A DNA stretch of 64,000 nucleotides from Paulinella micropora (lineage: Eukaryota; Cercozoa; Imbricatea; Euglyphida): the NCBI GenBank assembly GCA_009731375.1, contig BJOX01000180.1, forward strand, positions 431,694 through 495,693, written 5' to 3'. The position numbers and the translations under genes are program-made. Below are positions 49,083-60,921 of the stretch, one piece after another. The notes below the pieces were generated by a model. That model ran no database searches. It was not told where the DNA came from and worked only from the letters and a program-made list of their open reading frames with translations. The stretch's first letter is position 1. Every line of letters begins with the position of its first letter.

Positions 49083-49592
49083 CCTCCACGATGCAGATGT
49101 TCGCCTCCGCAGACGGGAAAATCAAGGTGGATAGAGTGATAATATAACAACAACAACAACAACAATGATAATAATAATAACAATAATAATAATAATAATA
49201 GTAATAATAATAATGCTTCCACGATGCAGATGTTCGCCTCCGCACACGGGAAAATCAAGGTGGATAGAGTGATAAAATAACAATAACAACAACAACATTA
49301 ATAATAATAATACTAATACTACTACTACTACTACTAATAATAATAATAATATCCACGATCCAGATGTTCTCGCCTCTGTTCCATTACAGAATGATTAATA
49401 TCATAGTCATAATAATAATAATAATCAAATCAAGGTGTGTGCATACATATGTAATCGGATGTCTATGTATCTATGTATCAATGTCTGTCGAAACATATGT
49501 ACACGGAAATGAATGTGTACTCTTTTGTGTTAACGCGTGGACACATTAACATACCGGCATCATACCATAGTAACGTTTCTTCTCATTCATAT

Positions 49593-49629
<37 letters not shown>

Positions 49630-50044
49630 AATACAATACAATAATGCAATAAAACACCATACAATATAATACAACACAATAATGAAATGAAATAGAAGAC
49701 TATGAAACAAAAGACAAGACAAATAATACAATACAATACTCAGTCCTGAATCAGTGTCATTGTTAGGTGACAATGTAACAAGGTTGAGCGAATCCAGAAG
49801 ACATTCGAATTTTAATTTTAAATAAAAATCCTCCATGGATAATCGATATAGGCATGCAAAGAGGGAGAAACCAAGGCGTTCATGACCTTCAAAGTGAACG
49901 AGATTTCAGATATCTTCATAGGCAAACAGGTATGTGTGTGTGTGTGTGTGTGGTTGGGTGGGTGTGTGGGTGTGTGTGTAGCTAATGTATCCATAAACAT
50001 AACATGATATAATGTAGTAAAGTACAACGAAGATGTCTGTACTC

Positions 50045-50090
<46 letters not shown>

Positions 50091-50272
50091 CAGAAGCAAT
50101 CCATCGGAAACAGCTCCTTACCAGCTGATGTAGTTATAAACATAGCATAAAACAACACGATGTAACACGTATGAGTGAATATACCACGTGTATATATACT
50201 TGTCATTGCACGACTAACGAGTTCAAGAGTGAGGTGGTTGAGAAAAGCCATACAAAAAAAAANNNNNNNNNN

Positions 50273-50325
<53 letters not shown>

Positions 50326-51594
50326 GCTTGTATGTGTGTACATACATACTGTGTGTATGTATCTATGTACTTAGACTAACGTGTTAAGAGGGTGGTGCGA
50401 GAGATGTAATAGACGTGTGTGTGTGTGTGTCTGTATGTATGTATGTTCGATTAATGTATTCAAGGGCATGGTGGCTGAGAAAGCTGTGCGAGAGAAGCAA
50501 TATATGTATGTATGTACGTATGTAAGTATATATGTATGTATATGTATGTATGTATATGTATGTATCTTAGACTAACGTGTTCAAGGGCGCGGTGGCTGAG
50601 AAAACTGTGCGAGAGATGTAATACATGTATATGTATGAATGTATGTTTGTATATATGTATGTATGTACGTATGTATATATGTATGTATGTAAGTATATAT
50701 GTATGTATGTATGTTTGTATGTTTGTATATATGTATATATGTATGTATATGAATGTATGTTTGTATATATGTATATGTATGTATGTATATGTATGTATCT
50801 TAGACTAACGTGTTCAAGAGTACGGTAGCTGAGAAGGCTGTGCGAGAGATGTAATGTATGTATGTATATGTATTCATGTATATGTATGTATCTTAGACTA
50901 ACGTGTTCAAGGGCGCGGTGGCTGAGAAAACTGTGCGAGAGATGCAATATATGTATGTATGTACGTATGTATGTATGTATGTATGTATATGTATGTATGT
51001 ATTTGTATGTACCTCAGACTAACGTGTTCAAGAGTGCGGTAGCTGAGAAGGCTGTGCGAGAGATGTAATGTATGTATGTATGTATATATGTATGTATGTA
51101 AGTACGTATGTATATGTATGTATTTTAGACTAATGTGTTCAAGAGTGCGGTAACTGAGAAGGCTGTGCGAGAGATGTAATGTATGTGTATATGTATGAAT
51201 GTATGTTTGTATATATGTATGTATGTATATGTATGTATCTTAGACTAACGTGTTTAAGAGTGCGGTAGCTGAGAAGGCTCTGCGAGAGATGTAATATATG
51301 TATGCATGTATGAATGTATGTTTGTATATATGTATGTATATGTATTTATGTATATGTATTTATCTTAGACTAACGTGTTCAAGAGTGCGGTAGCTGAGAA
51401 GGCTGTGCGAGAGATGTAATGTATGTATGTATGAATGTATGTTTGTATATATGTATGTATGTATCTGTATGTATGTATTTGTATGTACCTCAGACTAACG
51501 TGTTCAAGAGTGCGGTAGCTGAGAAAGCTGTGCGAGAGATGTAATGTATGTATGTATATATGTATGTATGTATGTATATATGTATGTATGTATG

Positions 51595-51626
<32 letters not shown>

Positions 51627-52030
51627 TGTATATGTATGTATGTATTTGTATGTATCTTAGACTAACGTGTTCAAGAGTGCGGTAGCTGAGAAAGCTGTGC
51701 GAGAGATGGAATATATGTGTGTATGCATGTATGTATTTGTATGTACCTCAGACTAACGTGTTCAAGAGTGCGGTAGCTGAGAAAGCTGTACGTGAGATGT
51801 AATGTATGTATATATGTATATGTATGTATCTTAGACTAACGTATTCAAGAGTGCGGTAGCGGAGAAGGCCGTGCGCGAGAACTGCTTCTCGATCAAGACC
51901 GCAGGTCAGAAAATGGGTTATTGTTACTGCTATTGTTGTGTGATTGTTGTTGTTGGGTGTTGTTGTTGTTGTTATTGTTATTATTATTATTAATTATTAT
52001 TATTATTATTATCATCATCATCATCATCAT

Positions 52031-52124
<94 letters not shown>

Positions 52125-52459
52125 GTGCAGCTGGCGATCTTCACTTGGAAGCCTCTGCCAAGGTATGTATGTAATGTATGTATGTATGTGTTTATTTATT
52201 TATTTATATATGTAATGTATGTATTTATGTATGTCATTTTTGTTATGTTATGTATGTATATGTGCATTCATTTATGTATGTATGTATGCATTTATTTATG
52301 CTTTCACCTATTCTATGTATGTATGTGTGAATGTCAAGGCGCACATTGATCTATGGCTCAAAGCAGTCAAAGTGCTCTTGTCGAACTCAGGCAAGGATGT
52401 AGTAGATGCGGAGGAAAAGCAGGTATGCATGTAGAGATATATATCTGTCTATCTTTGTG

Positions 52460-52523
<64 letters not shown>

Positions 52524-52817
52524 GTCCAACTCGGGCAAAGATCTAGTAGATGCGGAGGAGAAGCAGGTATGCATGTAGAGATGTATATCTGTCTTTCTAT
52601 CTATCTATCTTACTAGATATCTTTGTGTCTGTCTTGTCCAAGTCGGGCAAGGATGTAGTAGATGCCGAGAAAAAACACGTATGGTAGATATGTATCTGTC
52701 TATCTTTGTGTCTGTCTATCTATCTTTTCCAACGCGGGCAAGGATGTAGTAGATGCCGAGGAAAAACAGGTATGCATGTAGATATGTATCTGTCTATCTT
52801 TGTGTCTGTCTTATCTG

Positions 52818-52853
<36 letters not shown>

Positions 52854-54108
52854 GTCCAACACGGGCAAGAATGTTTTGAGGGAAAACAGGTATGCATGTA
52901 GATATGTATCTGTCTATCTATCTATCTATATTAGTATATGGGGAGGAAAAGCAGGCATGCAAGTAGATATGTATCTGTCTACCTTTGTGTCTGTCTTGTC
53001 CAAGTCGGGCAAGGATTCAGTTGATGCGGAGAAAAACACGTGTGGATGTATAAATGTATCTGTCTATCTTTGTGTCTGTCTTTCTATCTATCTATCTATC
53101 TTGCCCAACTCGGGCAAGGATGTAGTAAATGCGGAGGGAAAAAAGGTATGCATATATGTATGTATGTATGCATGTATGTATGTATTCACGTCTATACGTA
53201 CGTATGCATGTATGTATGTATTTCTGATTATATGTATGTGTGTGTATGTATGTATGCATGTATGTATGTAATGTAATGTAAAACAGGTCGGCCGTCGCTA
53301 CAGCTTGATAAGCATCTATCTATCTATCCATCTATCTATCTATCTATCCATCTATCTATCTATCTATCTACCTATCCATGTCATGTTATGAGGCCGGTCG
53401 CCGCTACAGCTTCGTGAAGAAGCAAGAGATCATGACACGCGAACTCGCCGGCATGAACAAGGGACAGCCGGTTTGTTTATCTATTCTATCTATCCACTTA
53501 CCAACCTACAGGCCTAAGCATATGATCTACCTATCTACATCAGGTCTTGCCCTCCACTGAACAAAAGCTACCAAGCAACTCTCTTTCATACGCTCTAACA
53601 CTGTACCTACCTACCTACCATTCTACCTATCCACCTGAGAGGTTATGCCCAGCACTGCAGCCAAAAGCTACCGAGCAACTCTCTTCATACCCGTTTACCT
53701 ACCTACCTACCTACCTAACTAACTAACTAACCTATCTACTTACCGAAGCTACCTACCTCAGGTCATGCACTTTACTGCAGCCAAAAGCTACCAAGCAACT
53801 CTCTTCATACCTGTCTTAACTACCTACCTACCTATCTACTCACCTAGCCATTTTACCTACCTAACTACCTCAGGAAATGCACTGCACTGCTGCCAAAAGC
53901 TACCCAGCCACTCTCTCCATACCTACCTACCTACCTACCTCAGGTAATGCGCTTCACTGCTGCTAAAAGCTACCAAGCCACTCTCTTCATGCGCTCTGGA
54001 ACGCTCTACCTTGTTCCTGGAAACGTCAAAGACATCGTGGGCGCCGAGGAAAAAATCCGCCTCAAGAAGATGACAGACATCTTTGTGGGTATCTCTTTCT
54101 CTCTCTCC

Positions 54109-54154
<46 letters not shown>

Positions 54155-54768
54155 GTGTTTCTCTATCTCCGTCGTCGTCTTCTTATTATTATTATCCTTC
54201 TTCTTCTTCTTCTTCTTCTTCTTCTTCTTCTTCTTCTTCTTCTTCTTCTTCTTCTTCTTCTTCTTCTTCTTCTTCTTCCTCCTCCTCCTCCTCCTCCTCT
54301 TCTCCCTTCTTCTTTCCCTAGGCAAGCAGACTTCAGTCATGAAATCCCCCATCGCCGCAGCGGCCGACGCCAACTGCTGCTTCTCCTTCGTCTCTAAGAA
54401 GGCAACCATCGACTGTGCCTTCAGCCAACGCGAGCACGGGGAGATGTTCCTCACAGGTTACAAGAAGAAGAAGAAGAACACTGAGACGAAGAAACCAACA
54501 GAAGAAAAAGCCAAAACGAAAACAAACAAATGAAAAGAAAGAAAATGTTTGTCATTATTTTTGGCTAAATTTTCACCCGCGTATCACGGTGAAAAAACTT
54601 GTCCATTTCTAAAGAACAAGCAAGCATTGATTGTGTATTCACACAGCGTAAACACGGGCAAATATTCCTCACAGTTCGACTGAATCGAGGAAATGAAAAA
54701 GAAAACAGAAACAAAAACGACAAAGGAAAAAAAAACCGAAAATTAAAAGGAAAGACATGAAGTATGGT

Positions 54769-54821
<53 letters not shown>

Positions 54822-56232
54822 TATCCAGGCATTCGTCAAGTGTTGTCTGGCACTGGCAAGAAGGTGCTCTTGGAAGACGGCAAAAAAGCCGCGCCACAGC
54901 AAGGCGGTAGAGTTATATCTCTTTCAATATCTTTATCTATATACATCTATATCAAAATCTATATCTACTTATATCGGCTCTTGGAAGACGGCAAAAAAGC
55001 CGCGCCACAGCAAGGCGGTAGAGCCATATCTATATCAATGTCTCTATCTGTATCTATGTATCTACGTATCTACATCTGCATCAAAATCCACATTTGCTCA
55101 TATCGTGCTCTTGGAAGACAGTAAAAAAGCCGCGCAACAGCAAGGCAGTAAGAGCTATATATATATACATATATATATATGTATATGTCTACATCATTAA
55201 CTATGTATCCATGTATCTATATCTTTATCGCGCTGTTGGAAGACGGCGAAAAAAGCTGTGCCGCAGCAAGGCGGTAGAGCCATATTCGTATTTATCTATT
55301 GTAAAAAGCAAGTAAAGATAAGTAAAGCAAGGAAGTAAGTATAAAAAGTAAAGGTGATATTGAAGGACGGTAAAAAAAGCCGCGCCACAGCAAGGAGGTA
55401 CAGCTATATCTATATCTATAGTAAAGTATGTAAAGCAAGTAAGATAAGCAAAGCAAGAAGGTGATCTTGGAGACAAGCCTCGCCACAGCAAGGCGGTACA
55501 GCGTATCTATATCTATATTAAGTAAAGCAAGTAAGATAAGTACAGCAAGTAAAGCAAGAAGGTGCTATTGGAGGATGGCAAAAGAGAGGCGCCACAACGG
55601 TAGAGCGTATCTACATCTTTAGTAAAGCAAGTAAAGTAAGTAAAGTACGGTGCTCTTGGAGGATGCAAAAAGCCGCGCCACAGCAAGGCAGTACAGCGTA
55701 TCTATATCTGCCGTAAAGTAAGTAAAACAAGTAAGATAAGTACAGCAAGTAAAGCAAGAAGGGTGTAATTGGATGTTAGTAAAACAGCCGCGCCACAGCA
55801 AGGCGGTACAGCGTATCCATATCTGCAGTAAAGCAAGTAAAGTAAGTAAAGTACGGTGCTCTTGGCGGATGCAAAAGGCCGCGCCACAGCAAAGCAGTAC
55901 AGCGTATCTTATCTGTAGCAAAGTAAGTAAAACAAGTAAGATAAGTACAACAAGTAAAGCAAGAAGGTGCTATTGGAGGATGGCAAAAAAGAGGCGCCAC
56001 AACGGTACAGCGTATCTACATCTATAGTAAAGTAAGGAAAACAAGTAAGATAAGTACAGCAAGTAAAGCAAGAATTTGTAATTGGAGGTTGGCAAAACAG
56101 CCGGGCCACAGCAAGGCAGTGGGTATCTATATCTGTAGCAAAGTAAGTAAATTAAGTTAGTAAGTAAAGTACGGCGCTGTTTTAGGATGGTAAAAAGCAG
56201 CGCCACAGCAAGGAAGTAGAGCTATATTTACA

Positions 56233-56308
<76 letters not shown>

Positions 56309-56497
56309 TATGTGTGTATGTTTGTGTGTGTGTTTATATATTTATATGCATCCTTGTATCGTATCTATATGTGTATCTAGGGCAACGTCGCTACAGCATC
56401 GTGGGCAACCAGGCACAAAGCGAGGTAAAATATCTATCTACATATCTACCTATCCACCCTACCTATCTACCTACCTACCTACCTATTCATGCATCTA

Positions 56498-56547
<50 letters not shown>

Positions 56548-57919
56548 CCTACCTACCTACCTACCTACCTATCAATTTCTCTACTTATCCAGGGCAAAGG
56601 CAGTAACGCGGAGCGGGTGGCCATGCTGACGAAAGGAGAAAACTTCACCATGTACCAGCTCAACAAGACCGGGGGCGTGGACAAGAGCGAAGTCACTCTC
56701 TTCCTCAACGTTGCCAAGGGCAGCATCGGCACCCTGTACTGGTCAGCATTTCCCCGTGAGAAGAACAACAACCCAACAAACAAACACTTCTTTCTTCTCC
56801 TCCCGTCTGAAGGCCATCTCAAATTTTTGCAACAACAACAACAACAAAAAAAAAGAATCAAAGAAACGTATCTTGCGTTGAAAAGACTAGGGAACAATTC
56901 CGGCTATCCAAAGTTTTGTGCAAAACCAACGTATTCTAAGGTGAAAAATCATTGATGGAAATATTTTCTGGCCAAAAAAAAATTTCACTCGTCCTTACTT
57001 CTCCCATGTTCTCTGTGTCAAGGTGCCCTGTCGGCCGCAAAGTCGAACGAAGCGCACAGTCCCTGCCCTTGGACCGCATCGAGGAGGTAGCTACCTAACC
57101 TGACTATCTATCTATCTATCTATCTGTCGAACGAAGCGCACAGTCCCTGCCCTTGGACCGCATCGAGGAGGTAGCTACCTAACCTGACTATCTATCTATC
57201 TATCTATCTATCTTCTTCTTCTCCTCCTCCTCCTCCTTCTTCTTCTTCTTCTTCTTCTGCTTCTTCTCCTCCTCCTATTCCTCCTCCACCACCACCACCT
57301 TCTCCTTGCTCCTCCTCCTCCTCCCCCACCTCCTCACAGGTTCTTGTGGGCAAGCAAAGCGCCACTCTCACCAACATCGGCGCAGCTCTGGCTGAAGAGG
57401 AGCAAAGCTTCACCTTGATGGGTCACCGAGAGGAACACGGCGTAGATGTCAAGGTAGAGATTTACATACAATAAATGCACTGCATACATACATAAATACG
57501 TACATACGTAACATACACGGCGAAAGAGGAACAAAGCGATAATGCAATGTAAATGTAATGTAAATGTAACGTAAATGTAAATGTAATGGTAAATGTAATG
57601 TAAATGTAATGCAATGTAAATGTAATGTAAATGTAACGTAAATGTAAATGTAATGGTAAATGTAATGTAAATGTAATGTAAATGTAATGTAAATGTAATG
57701 TAAATGTAATGTAAATGTAATGTAAATGTAATGTAAATGTAATGTAAATGTAATGTAAATGTAATGTAAATGTAATACATTGATGGGACAGTGAGAGGAA
57801 CACGCCGTAGATGTCAAAAGGCAGACATACATACAATAAATACACTACATAGATATGTTCATACATACATGTATAAATAAATGCATACATATATATGGCA
57901 TACACGTCAAAGTAGAGGC

Positions 57920-57974
<55 letters not shown>

Positions 57975-58501
57975 GTTGGGTTGTCTTAAGGTTGTATGTC
58001 TATCTATCTATCTATCTATTTATCTACAGTTGGATATTGAAGCTAAGACTGTTGAGGCCAATAGCATACATACGTACGTTACATAACGTTTTCATTATTG
58101 CTGTGGGTTTTGCTAAGGTGGAGTTAGACATTGAGTCCAAATCCGTTGAGATCACATTATCATTATTGCTGTGGGTTTCGCTAAGGTGGAGTTAGACATT
58201 GAGTCCAAGTCGGTTGAGATCTTAAGCACTTGGCTTGAAGCCATCAGTACCCTGGTCAGCTCCTACGGCATGGAGGTGCAGGTAAATAGATTATCAGGCG
58301 TATATACATACATATTCATGCATACATGCGTGTTTACGTACAAGCAAGCAAGAAAAGCCTAACTTACATTACATACATACATATATATACACATGCAAGC
58401 AAGAAAAGCCTGACTACATTACATACATACATACAAACATAGGTGGAAGGTGAGGATGGCACCGCTGCAACAGGGGCAGCAGCACAGAACAAGGTCAATA
58501 T

Positions 58502-58547
<46 letters not shown>

Positions 58548-58806
58548 GGATGGATGGATGGACAGATAGATAGTAGATAGATAAGTAGTAGATAAACAAG
58601 CATATACATATGCACATGCATACATATACACATATTTACACATATTTATACACATATTTACACACACACACATATACATACATACATACATACATGCGCA
58701 GGACAATGGTCGTCGTTTCAGCATCGTCGACAAGGGCGCCAAGCCAGACACCAAAGTCAACACACAGAACGGCAAAGATTGCGTGCAGATGATGGTGCGA
58801 GGTACA

Positions 58807-58842
<36 letters not shown>

Positions 58843-60921
58843 ACGGTCTTGTACAAACTAGACAGCTATCTTTCTTTCTATGTATCTCTTTCCCTAGGAA
58901 AAATGGCGGTTATGTACAAGCTCGACCGCCAGCGTGTGGCCCAGCCCAAGAGCGTCTTCGTCTTCTTCAACCCCGCGCAATCCAAGCTCGGTGTGCTCTA
59001 CTGGTGTGAGCCTGGCAGTCGAGAGGAGATCCGCAAGCAGTCGATCGCGTTCCACCGCATCACCGATTTGTTCGTGGGTCGTCCTACCGAGATGGCCAAC
59101 GCGGCCAACATCGACGACCGCCGCTGCTTCTCCATCGTGACTAAGCATCGCTCTATCAATTTCGAGGTAGCTTCCCCTCAAGACGTAGACAAGTGGGTGT
59201 CCGGGATCAACCACGTGCTCACCTCGTCCGGCATGAAAATGAAGGAGTCTAAGGAGAACGTGGAAGCTGAGGCGACTGGAGCCACCCCTGCAGCCGCCGC
59301 GCCCACAGCAGCCGCCCCCGCAGCCGCCGTCGGGTCAGACAAGTCTGCCCCCCCGCCCGCTAAGCCTGCCCATCGCCGCTCAGAGACACGCCGCCGCTTC
59401 AGCTTCGTGGCCAGGGAACACCTCAACTCGGTTTCCAAGGAGTACAAGCTGCCGTCCAACCTGCCCGTGAACCCCATCGAGGCCATGAAGAAGATGGCCA
59501 ACAGACGACAAACGCTGATTAGCACGGATAACCAAGAAACCGTGCAAATGATGCGCGATGGCCGCGTGTTTATTGGATATGCGGACGCCGGTGACAAAGA
59601 GTTCGTGAAGAAGCTGTTGCTGGTGTTCTATGAACCCTCGACCAAGGCTGGAGAAAGCGGTCGGCTCTACTGGTGCAACCCTGGCACCCGTAGTAAGTCC
59701 CCTTTCGCTTGCCTTCCTCTGGATGAGATTTCGGACGTCTTCATCGGCAAGCATTCCGAGGTGCTCAAGTCAGCTGTAGCAGAATCTGCTGACGCGCGCA
59801 AAACCTTCTCTCTCATCGGCAAGCATCAAACCATCGACCTCGAGGCCAAGACCGAGGAGGAGCTCACGGCATTCCTGTTCGGTATCCAGAGCATCATGGC
59901 AACTGCTGGCCTCAAGGCAGAAGAAATGAACGAAGGCTCGCAAGAGGCGGGTGGCGCTTACAAGCGACGCTACTCAATCATCAGCTCGAAGACGCCTGGC
60001 CCTCAGGAACATTCGGGGTCGTGGGTTGCGGTCTGCGGTCTGTCTCCCTTGGGCAGTGCAATTGCGGCCAAGTTCTCCAAGTCCGTGGTTGAAAAATCAA
60101 GCGAGGTGGAGAAGTGCTTCGTGTGGGATGCTAACGTGTCTCTGGCCGCTGAGCATGAAAAGAAACACCAGTCCAAATCGGTTAAGCAACTTGCCGAGCT
60201 GTCTGCTGCTGATGTCATCTTCATGGTCCTGCCCGCCAAAGAGCTGCAAACAACGATCCAAGGTCTCAAGAAAGTGCTCAAGCCGCAGACCATTGTGGTC
60301 GACCTCACCTCCGGCGACCCCGCGTTGACCAAGTCCATTGGAACTAGTCTGGCAGTCATGGGTGTGAAGCTCTTGGACGCGCCCATTGCTGGCGGAGTAG
60401 CGGCAGTGATGGACGCCAAGGCTGCAGTCATGGTGGGTGGTCCGGCAAAAGACCACCTGCGTGTTCGTCCCTTGTTCGAGCTGATTGCACGCCGAGTCAG
60501 CCACGTGGGACCACTGGGCTCTGGACACGCGGTTAAAGCCGTCAACAACGCGATCGCGGCCGCGCACTTGCTGGCGGCCACGGAAGGCCTCGCTGCCTTA
60601 AGCAAAATGGGGGTTGATCTGAGTGCTGCCCTGGCAGTTGTCAACAGCAGCAGCGGCCGCAGTGTGTTGACTGAGACCATCATTCCGGAGCATGTGTTGA
60701 GTCGCAAGTTCGCCTCAGGCTATTCGCTGACCCGCATGGAGAGCGATGTTACCACCGGGGCCAAACTCGTTGCGGAGATGTTGCCAAACTCCCGCTCCAA
60801 CCTGCTTACCAGCACGGCGCCTCTCGTGCAGCACGCTGCTCAGACGCTTGACTTGGAAGCGGACTACACAGAACTCGTCAAGGTGGTGGAGGAGTCCGCC
60901 AACCTTGAGCTGGAGTCCTAA
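42538..60921 (+). CDS. PH-domain array fused to beta-hydroxyacid dehydrogenase, 26-exon model
   Basis: Exons in phase: 42538-42613, 42871-42972, 43454-43523, 45999-46039, 46186-46229, 46328-46376, 46459-46485, 47316-47385, 48487-48548, 48674-48760, 49852-49929, 51835-51904, 52131-52162, 52339-52422, 53393-53470, 53944-54088, 54322-54456, 54829-54906, 56381-56424, 56593-56741, 57023-57086, 57340-57453, 58186-58281, 58443-58493, 58702-58801, 58898-60921. The sum is 3,970 nt, giving 1,322 codons plus stop; every junction uses GT-AG. Each PH-like unit shows a gly-rich strand ([14 protein letters not shown]), [10 protein letters not shown], a Cys/Ser-Phe-Ser-Ile block and a final Trp helix. Units are joined by linkers starting RRxS. 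PH domains commonly bind phosphoinositides or proteins; ligands here are unknown. Confidence 0.85.
42763..42810 (+). pseudogene. Decoy exon before exon 42871-42972
   Basis: Begins after ttaag| with [15 protein letters not shown] and then TAA; a diverged copy of the first 45 nt of the true exon about 108 bp downstream. Confidence 0.8.
42946..43383 (+). repeat. 76-bp tandem array carrying a 27-nt micro-exon
   Basis: The last 27 nt of exon 42871-42972 (TVFLFYSPQ codons) plus 49 bp of TC-rich intron repeat at an exact 76-bp period: copies start at 42946, 43022, 43098, 43174, 43250 and 43326. Each inner copy has ctctcag| before ACC and CTCAG|gtcagt after, so it is a complete potential exon of nine codons. 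A 10-N gap (43384-43393) follows. Confidence 0.92.
43524..45998 (+). repeat. Intron with ATT repeats and decayed exon copies
   Basis: Partial copies of exon 43454-43523 (CTCCACGGGACAACAGTA...) lie near 44317, 44916, 44990 and 45509, each next to ATT/AAT arrays. The SINE copy at 45102-45368 and an N gap (45614-45679) also lie here, and 43,640-44,110 is unique sequence with no gene seen. Confidence 0.75.
45102..45368 (-). mobile_element. tRNA-derived SINE, copy 2
   Basis: Inverse orientation; the tRNA-like head at 45297-45368 has TAGCCCAGTGG (A box) and GTTCGATTCCC (B box), better preserved than in copy 1. Confidence 0.82.
46040..46320. repeat. TATG/GTATAT repeats
   Basis: Hexamer repeats flank the 44-nt exon 46186-46229. 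Confidence 0.85.
46486..47315. repeat. Intron with GATA repeat, 232-N gap and 26-bp minisatellite
   Basis: GATA/TAGG units, poly-G, N at 46614-46845, then unique AT-rich DNA, then about six units of CCTGCCTATTGCCAAAATGT (47,120-47,285). Confidence 0.8.
47400..48486 (+). repeat. About ten tandem copies of the start of exon 48487-48548
   Basis: CATA repeats alternate with CAGGCGCACGTCGCATGAG plus 20-25 bp (near 47477, 47575, 47689, 47795, 47900, 47991, 48130, 48231, 48321, 48391). All carry the intron-exon border; only the last continues as the real exon. Confidence 0.88.
48761..49851 (+). repeat. Intron with copies of the end of exon 48674-48760
   Basis: Copies of ATGCAGATGTTCGCCTCCGC...AAATCAAG|gtgg at about 49088-49132 and 49222-49262, and a weak one near 49353, separated by AAT/AAC repeats. 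49,440-49,850 is mostly unique with a CTAT run; no gene seen. Confidence 0.82.
48862..49052 (-). mobile_element. tRNA-derived SINE, copy 3 (5'-truncated)
   Basis: Matches copies 1 and 2 but stops inside the tRNA-like head (GGCCCTGTCGCC) and lacks the internal 35-bp duplication. Confidence 0.8.
50205..51834 (+). repeat. About 13 tandem copies of the start of exon 51835-51904
   Basis: Units of 75-230 bp: TATG repeats plus cttag|ACTAACGTGTTCAAG...GTGCGAGAG followed by ATGTAATG. The copies (from about 50213 to 51750) keep the acceptor but replace the exon's second half by a stop-containing string. A poly-A/N gap lies at 50263-50272. Confidence 0.9.
51905..52130. repeat. GTT/ATT/ACT triplet repeats
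   Basis: Intron between exons 51835-51904 and 52131-52162. Confidence 0.9.
52423..53160 (+). repeat. Tandem copies of the end of exon 52339-52422
   Basis: Six to seven copies of CCAACTCGGGCAAGGATGTA...AAGCAG|gtatgc (near 52523, 52635, 52729, 52852, 52990, 53101), separated by CTAT. Most keep the donor site. Confidence 0.88.
53280..53943 (+). repeat. Decoy copies of exon starts 53393 and 53944
   Basis: A decoy of exon 53393 at about 53288 (GTCGGCCGTCGCTACAGC), and four copies of exon 53944's start (near 53543, 53641, 53762, 53873; GCAGCCAAAAGCTACC) in CTAC repeats. Confidence 0.85.
54089..54321. repeat. TA and CTT/CTC repeats
   Basis: Intron between the two halves of a PH-like unit. Confidence 0.9.
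54457..54828 (+). repeat. Diverged copy of the end of exon 54322-54456
   Basis: About 54602-54674 aligns with the exon's last 70 nt (ATTGATTGTGTATTCACAC...CCTCACAG) but is strongly diverged and followed by a TC tract. Confidence 0.7.
54907..56250 (+). repeat. About 12 tandem copies of the end of exon 54829-54906
   Basis: Copies of GGTGCTCTTGGAAGACGGCA...CAGCAAGGCG|gtaga about every 100-120 bp, with TATC or AAGTA spacers, diverging with distance from the exon. Confidence 0.88.
56251..56375. repeat. TC, TA and TG repeats
   Basis: Dinucleotide repeats before the acceptor of exon 56381-56424. Confidence 0.85.
57087..57339 (+). repeat. Copy of the end of exon 57023-57086, CTT/CTC tract
   Basis: A near-perfect duplicate of the exon's last 44 nt plus intron start (57127-57195), then a polypyrimidine tract. 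Confidence 0.85.
57454..58185 (+). repeat. TAAATG repeats with copies of neighbouring exons
   Basis: AATGTAAATGT units (57540-57778), a copy of the end of exon 57340-57453 (about 57780-57822), CTAT, then two copies of the start of exon 58186-58281 (near 58028 and 58118, the latter GTGGAGTTAGACATTGAGTC). Confidence 0.85.
58494..58701. repeat. GATA and CATA repeats
   Basis: Intron before exon 58702-58801. Confidence 0.9.
58898..60921 (+). CDS. Terminal exon: two PH-like units plus beta-HAD domain
   Basis: After [13 protein letters not shown] come PH-like units at about 58,950-59,235 and 59,520-59,920, an Ala/Pro linker (59,255-59,370) and a dehydrogenase-like domain from 60,018 to the TAA at 60,919-60,921. 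The latter shows a Rossmann start [14 protein letters not shown], the substrate loop [11 protein letters not shown] (60,379) and [13 protein letters not shown] (60,520) with the family's catalytic Lys at 60535-60537. This is the 3-hydroxyisobutyrate/6-phosphogluconate dehydrogenase fold. The dinucleotide motif GLSPLG departs little from GLGxMG, so NAD(P) binding is plausible. The fusion to PH domains is unusual. No intron in 2 kb contrasts with the tiny exons upstream. Confidence 0.88.

Noticed and set aside
59951-60707. Frames overlapping the dehydrogenase exon on both strands
   Set aside because: Shadows of the GC-rich coding frame; only the frame ending at 60921 shows family motifs.
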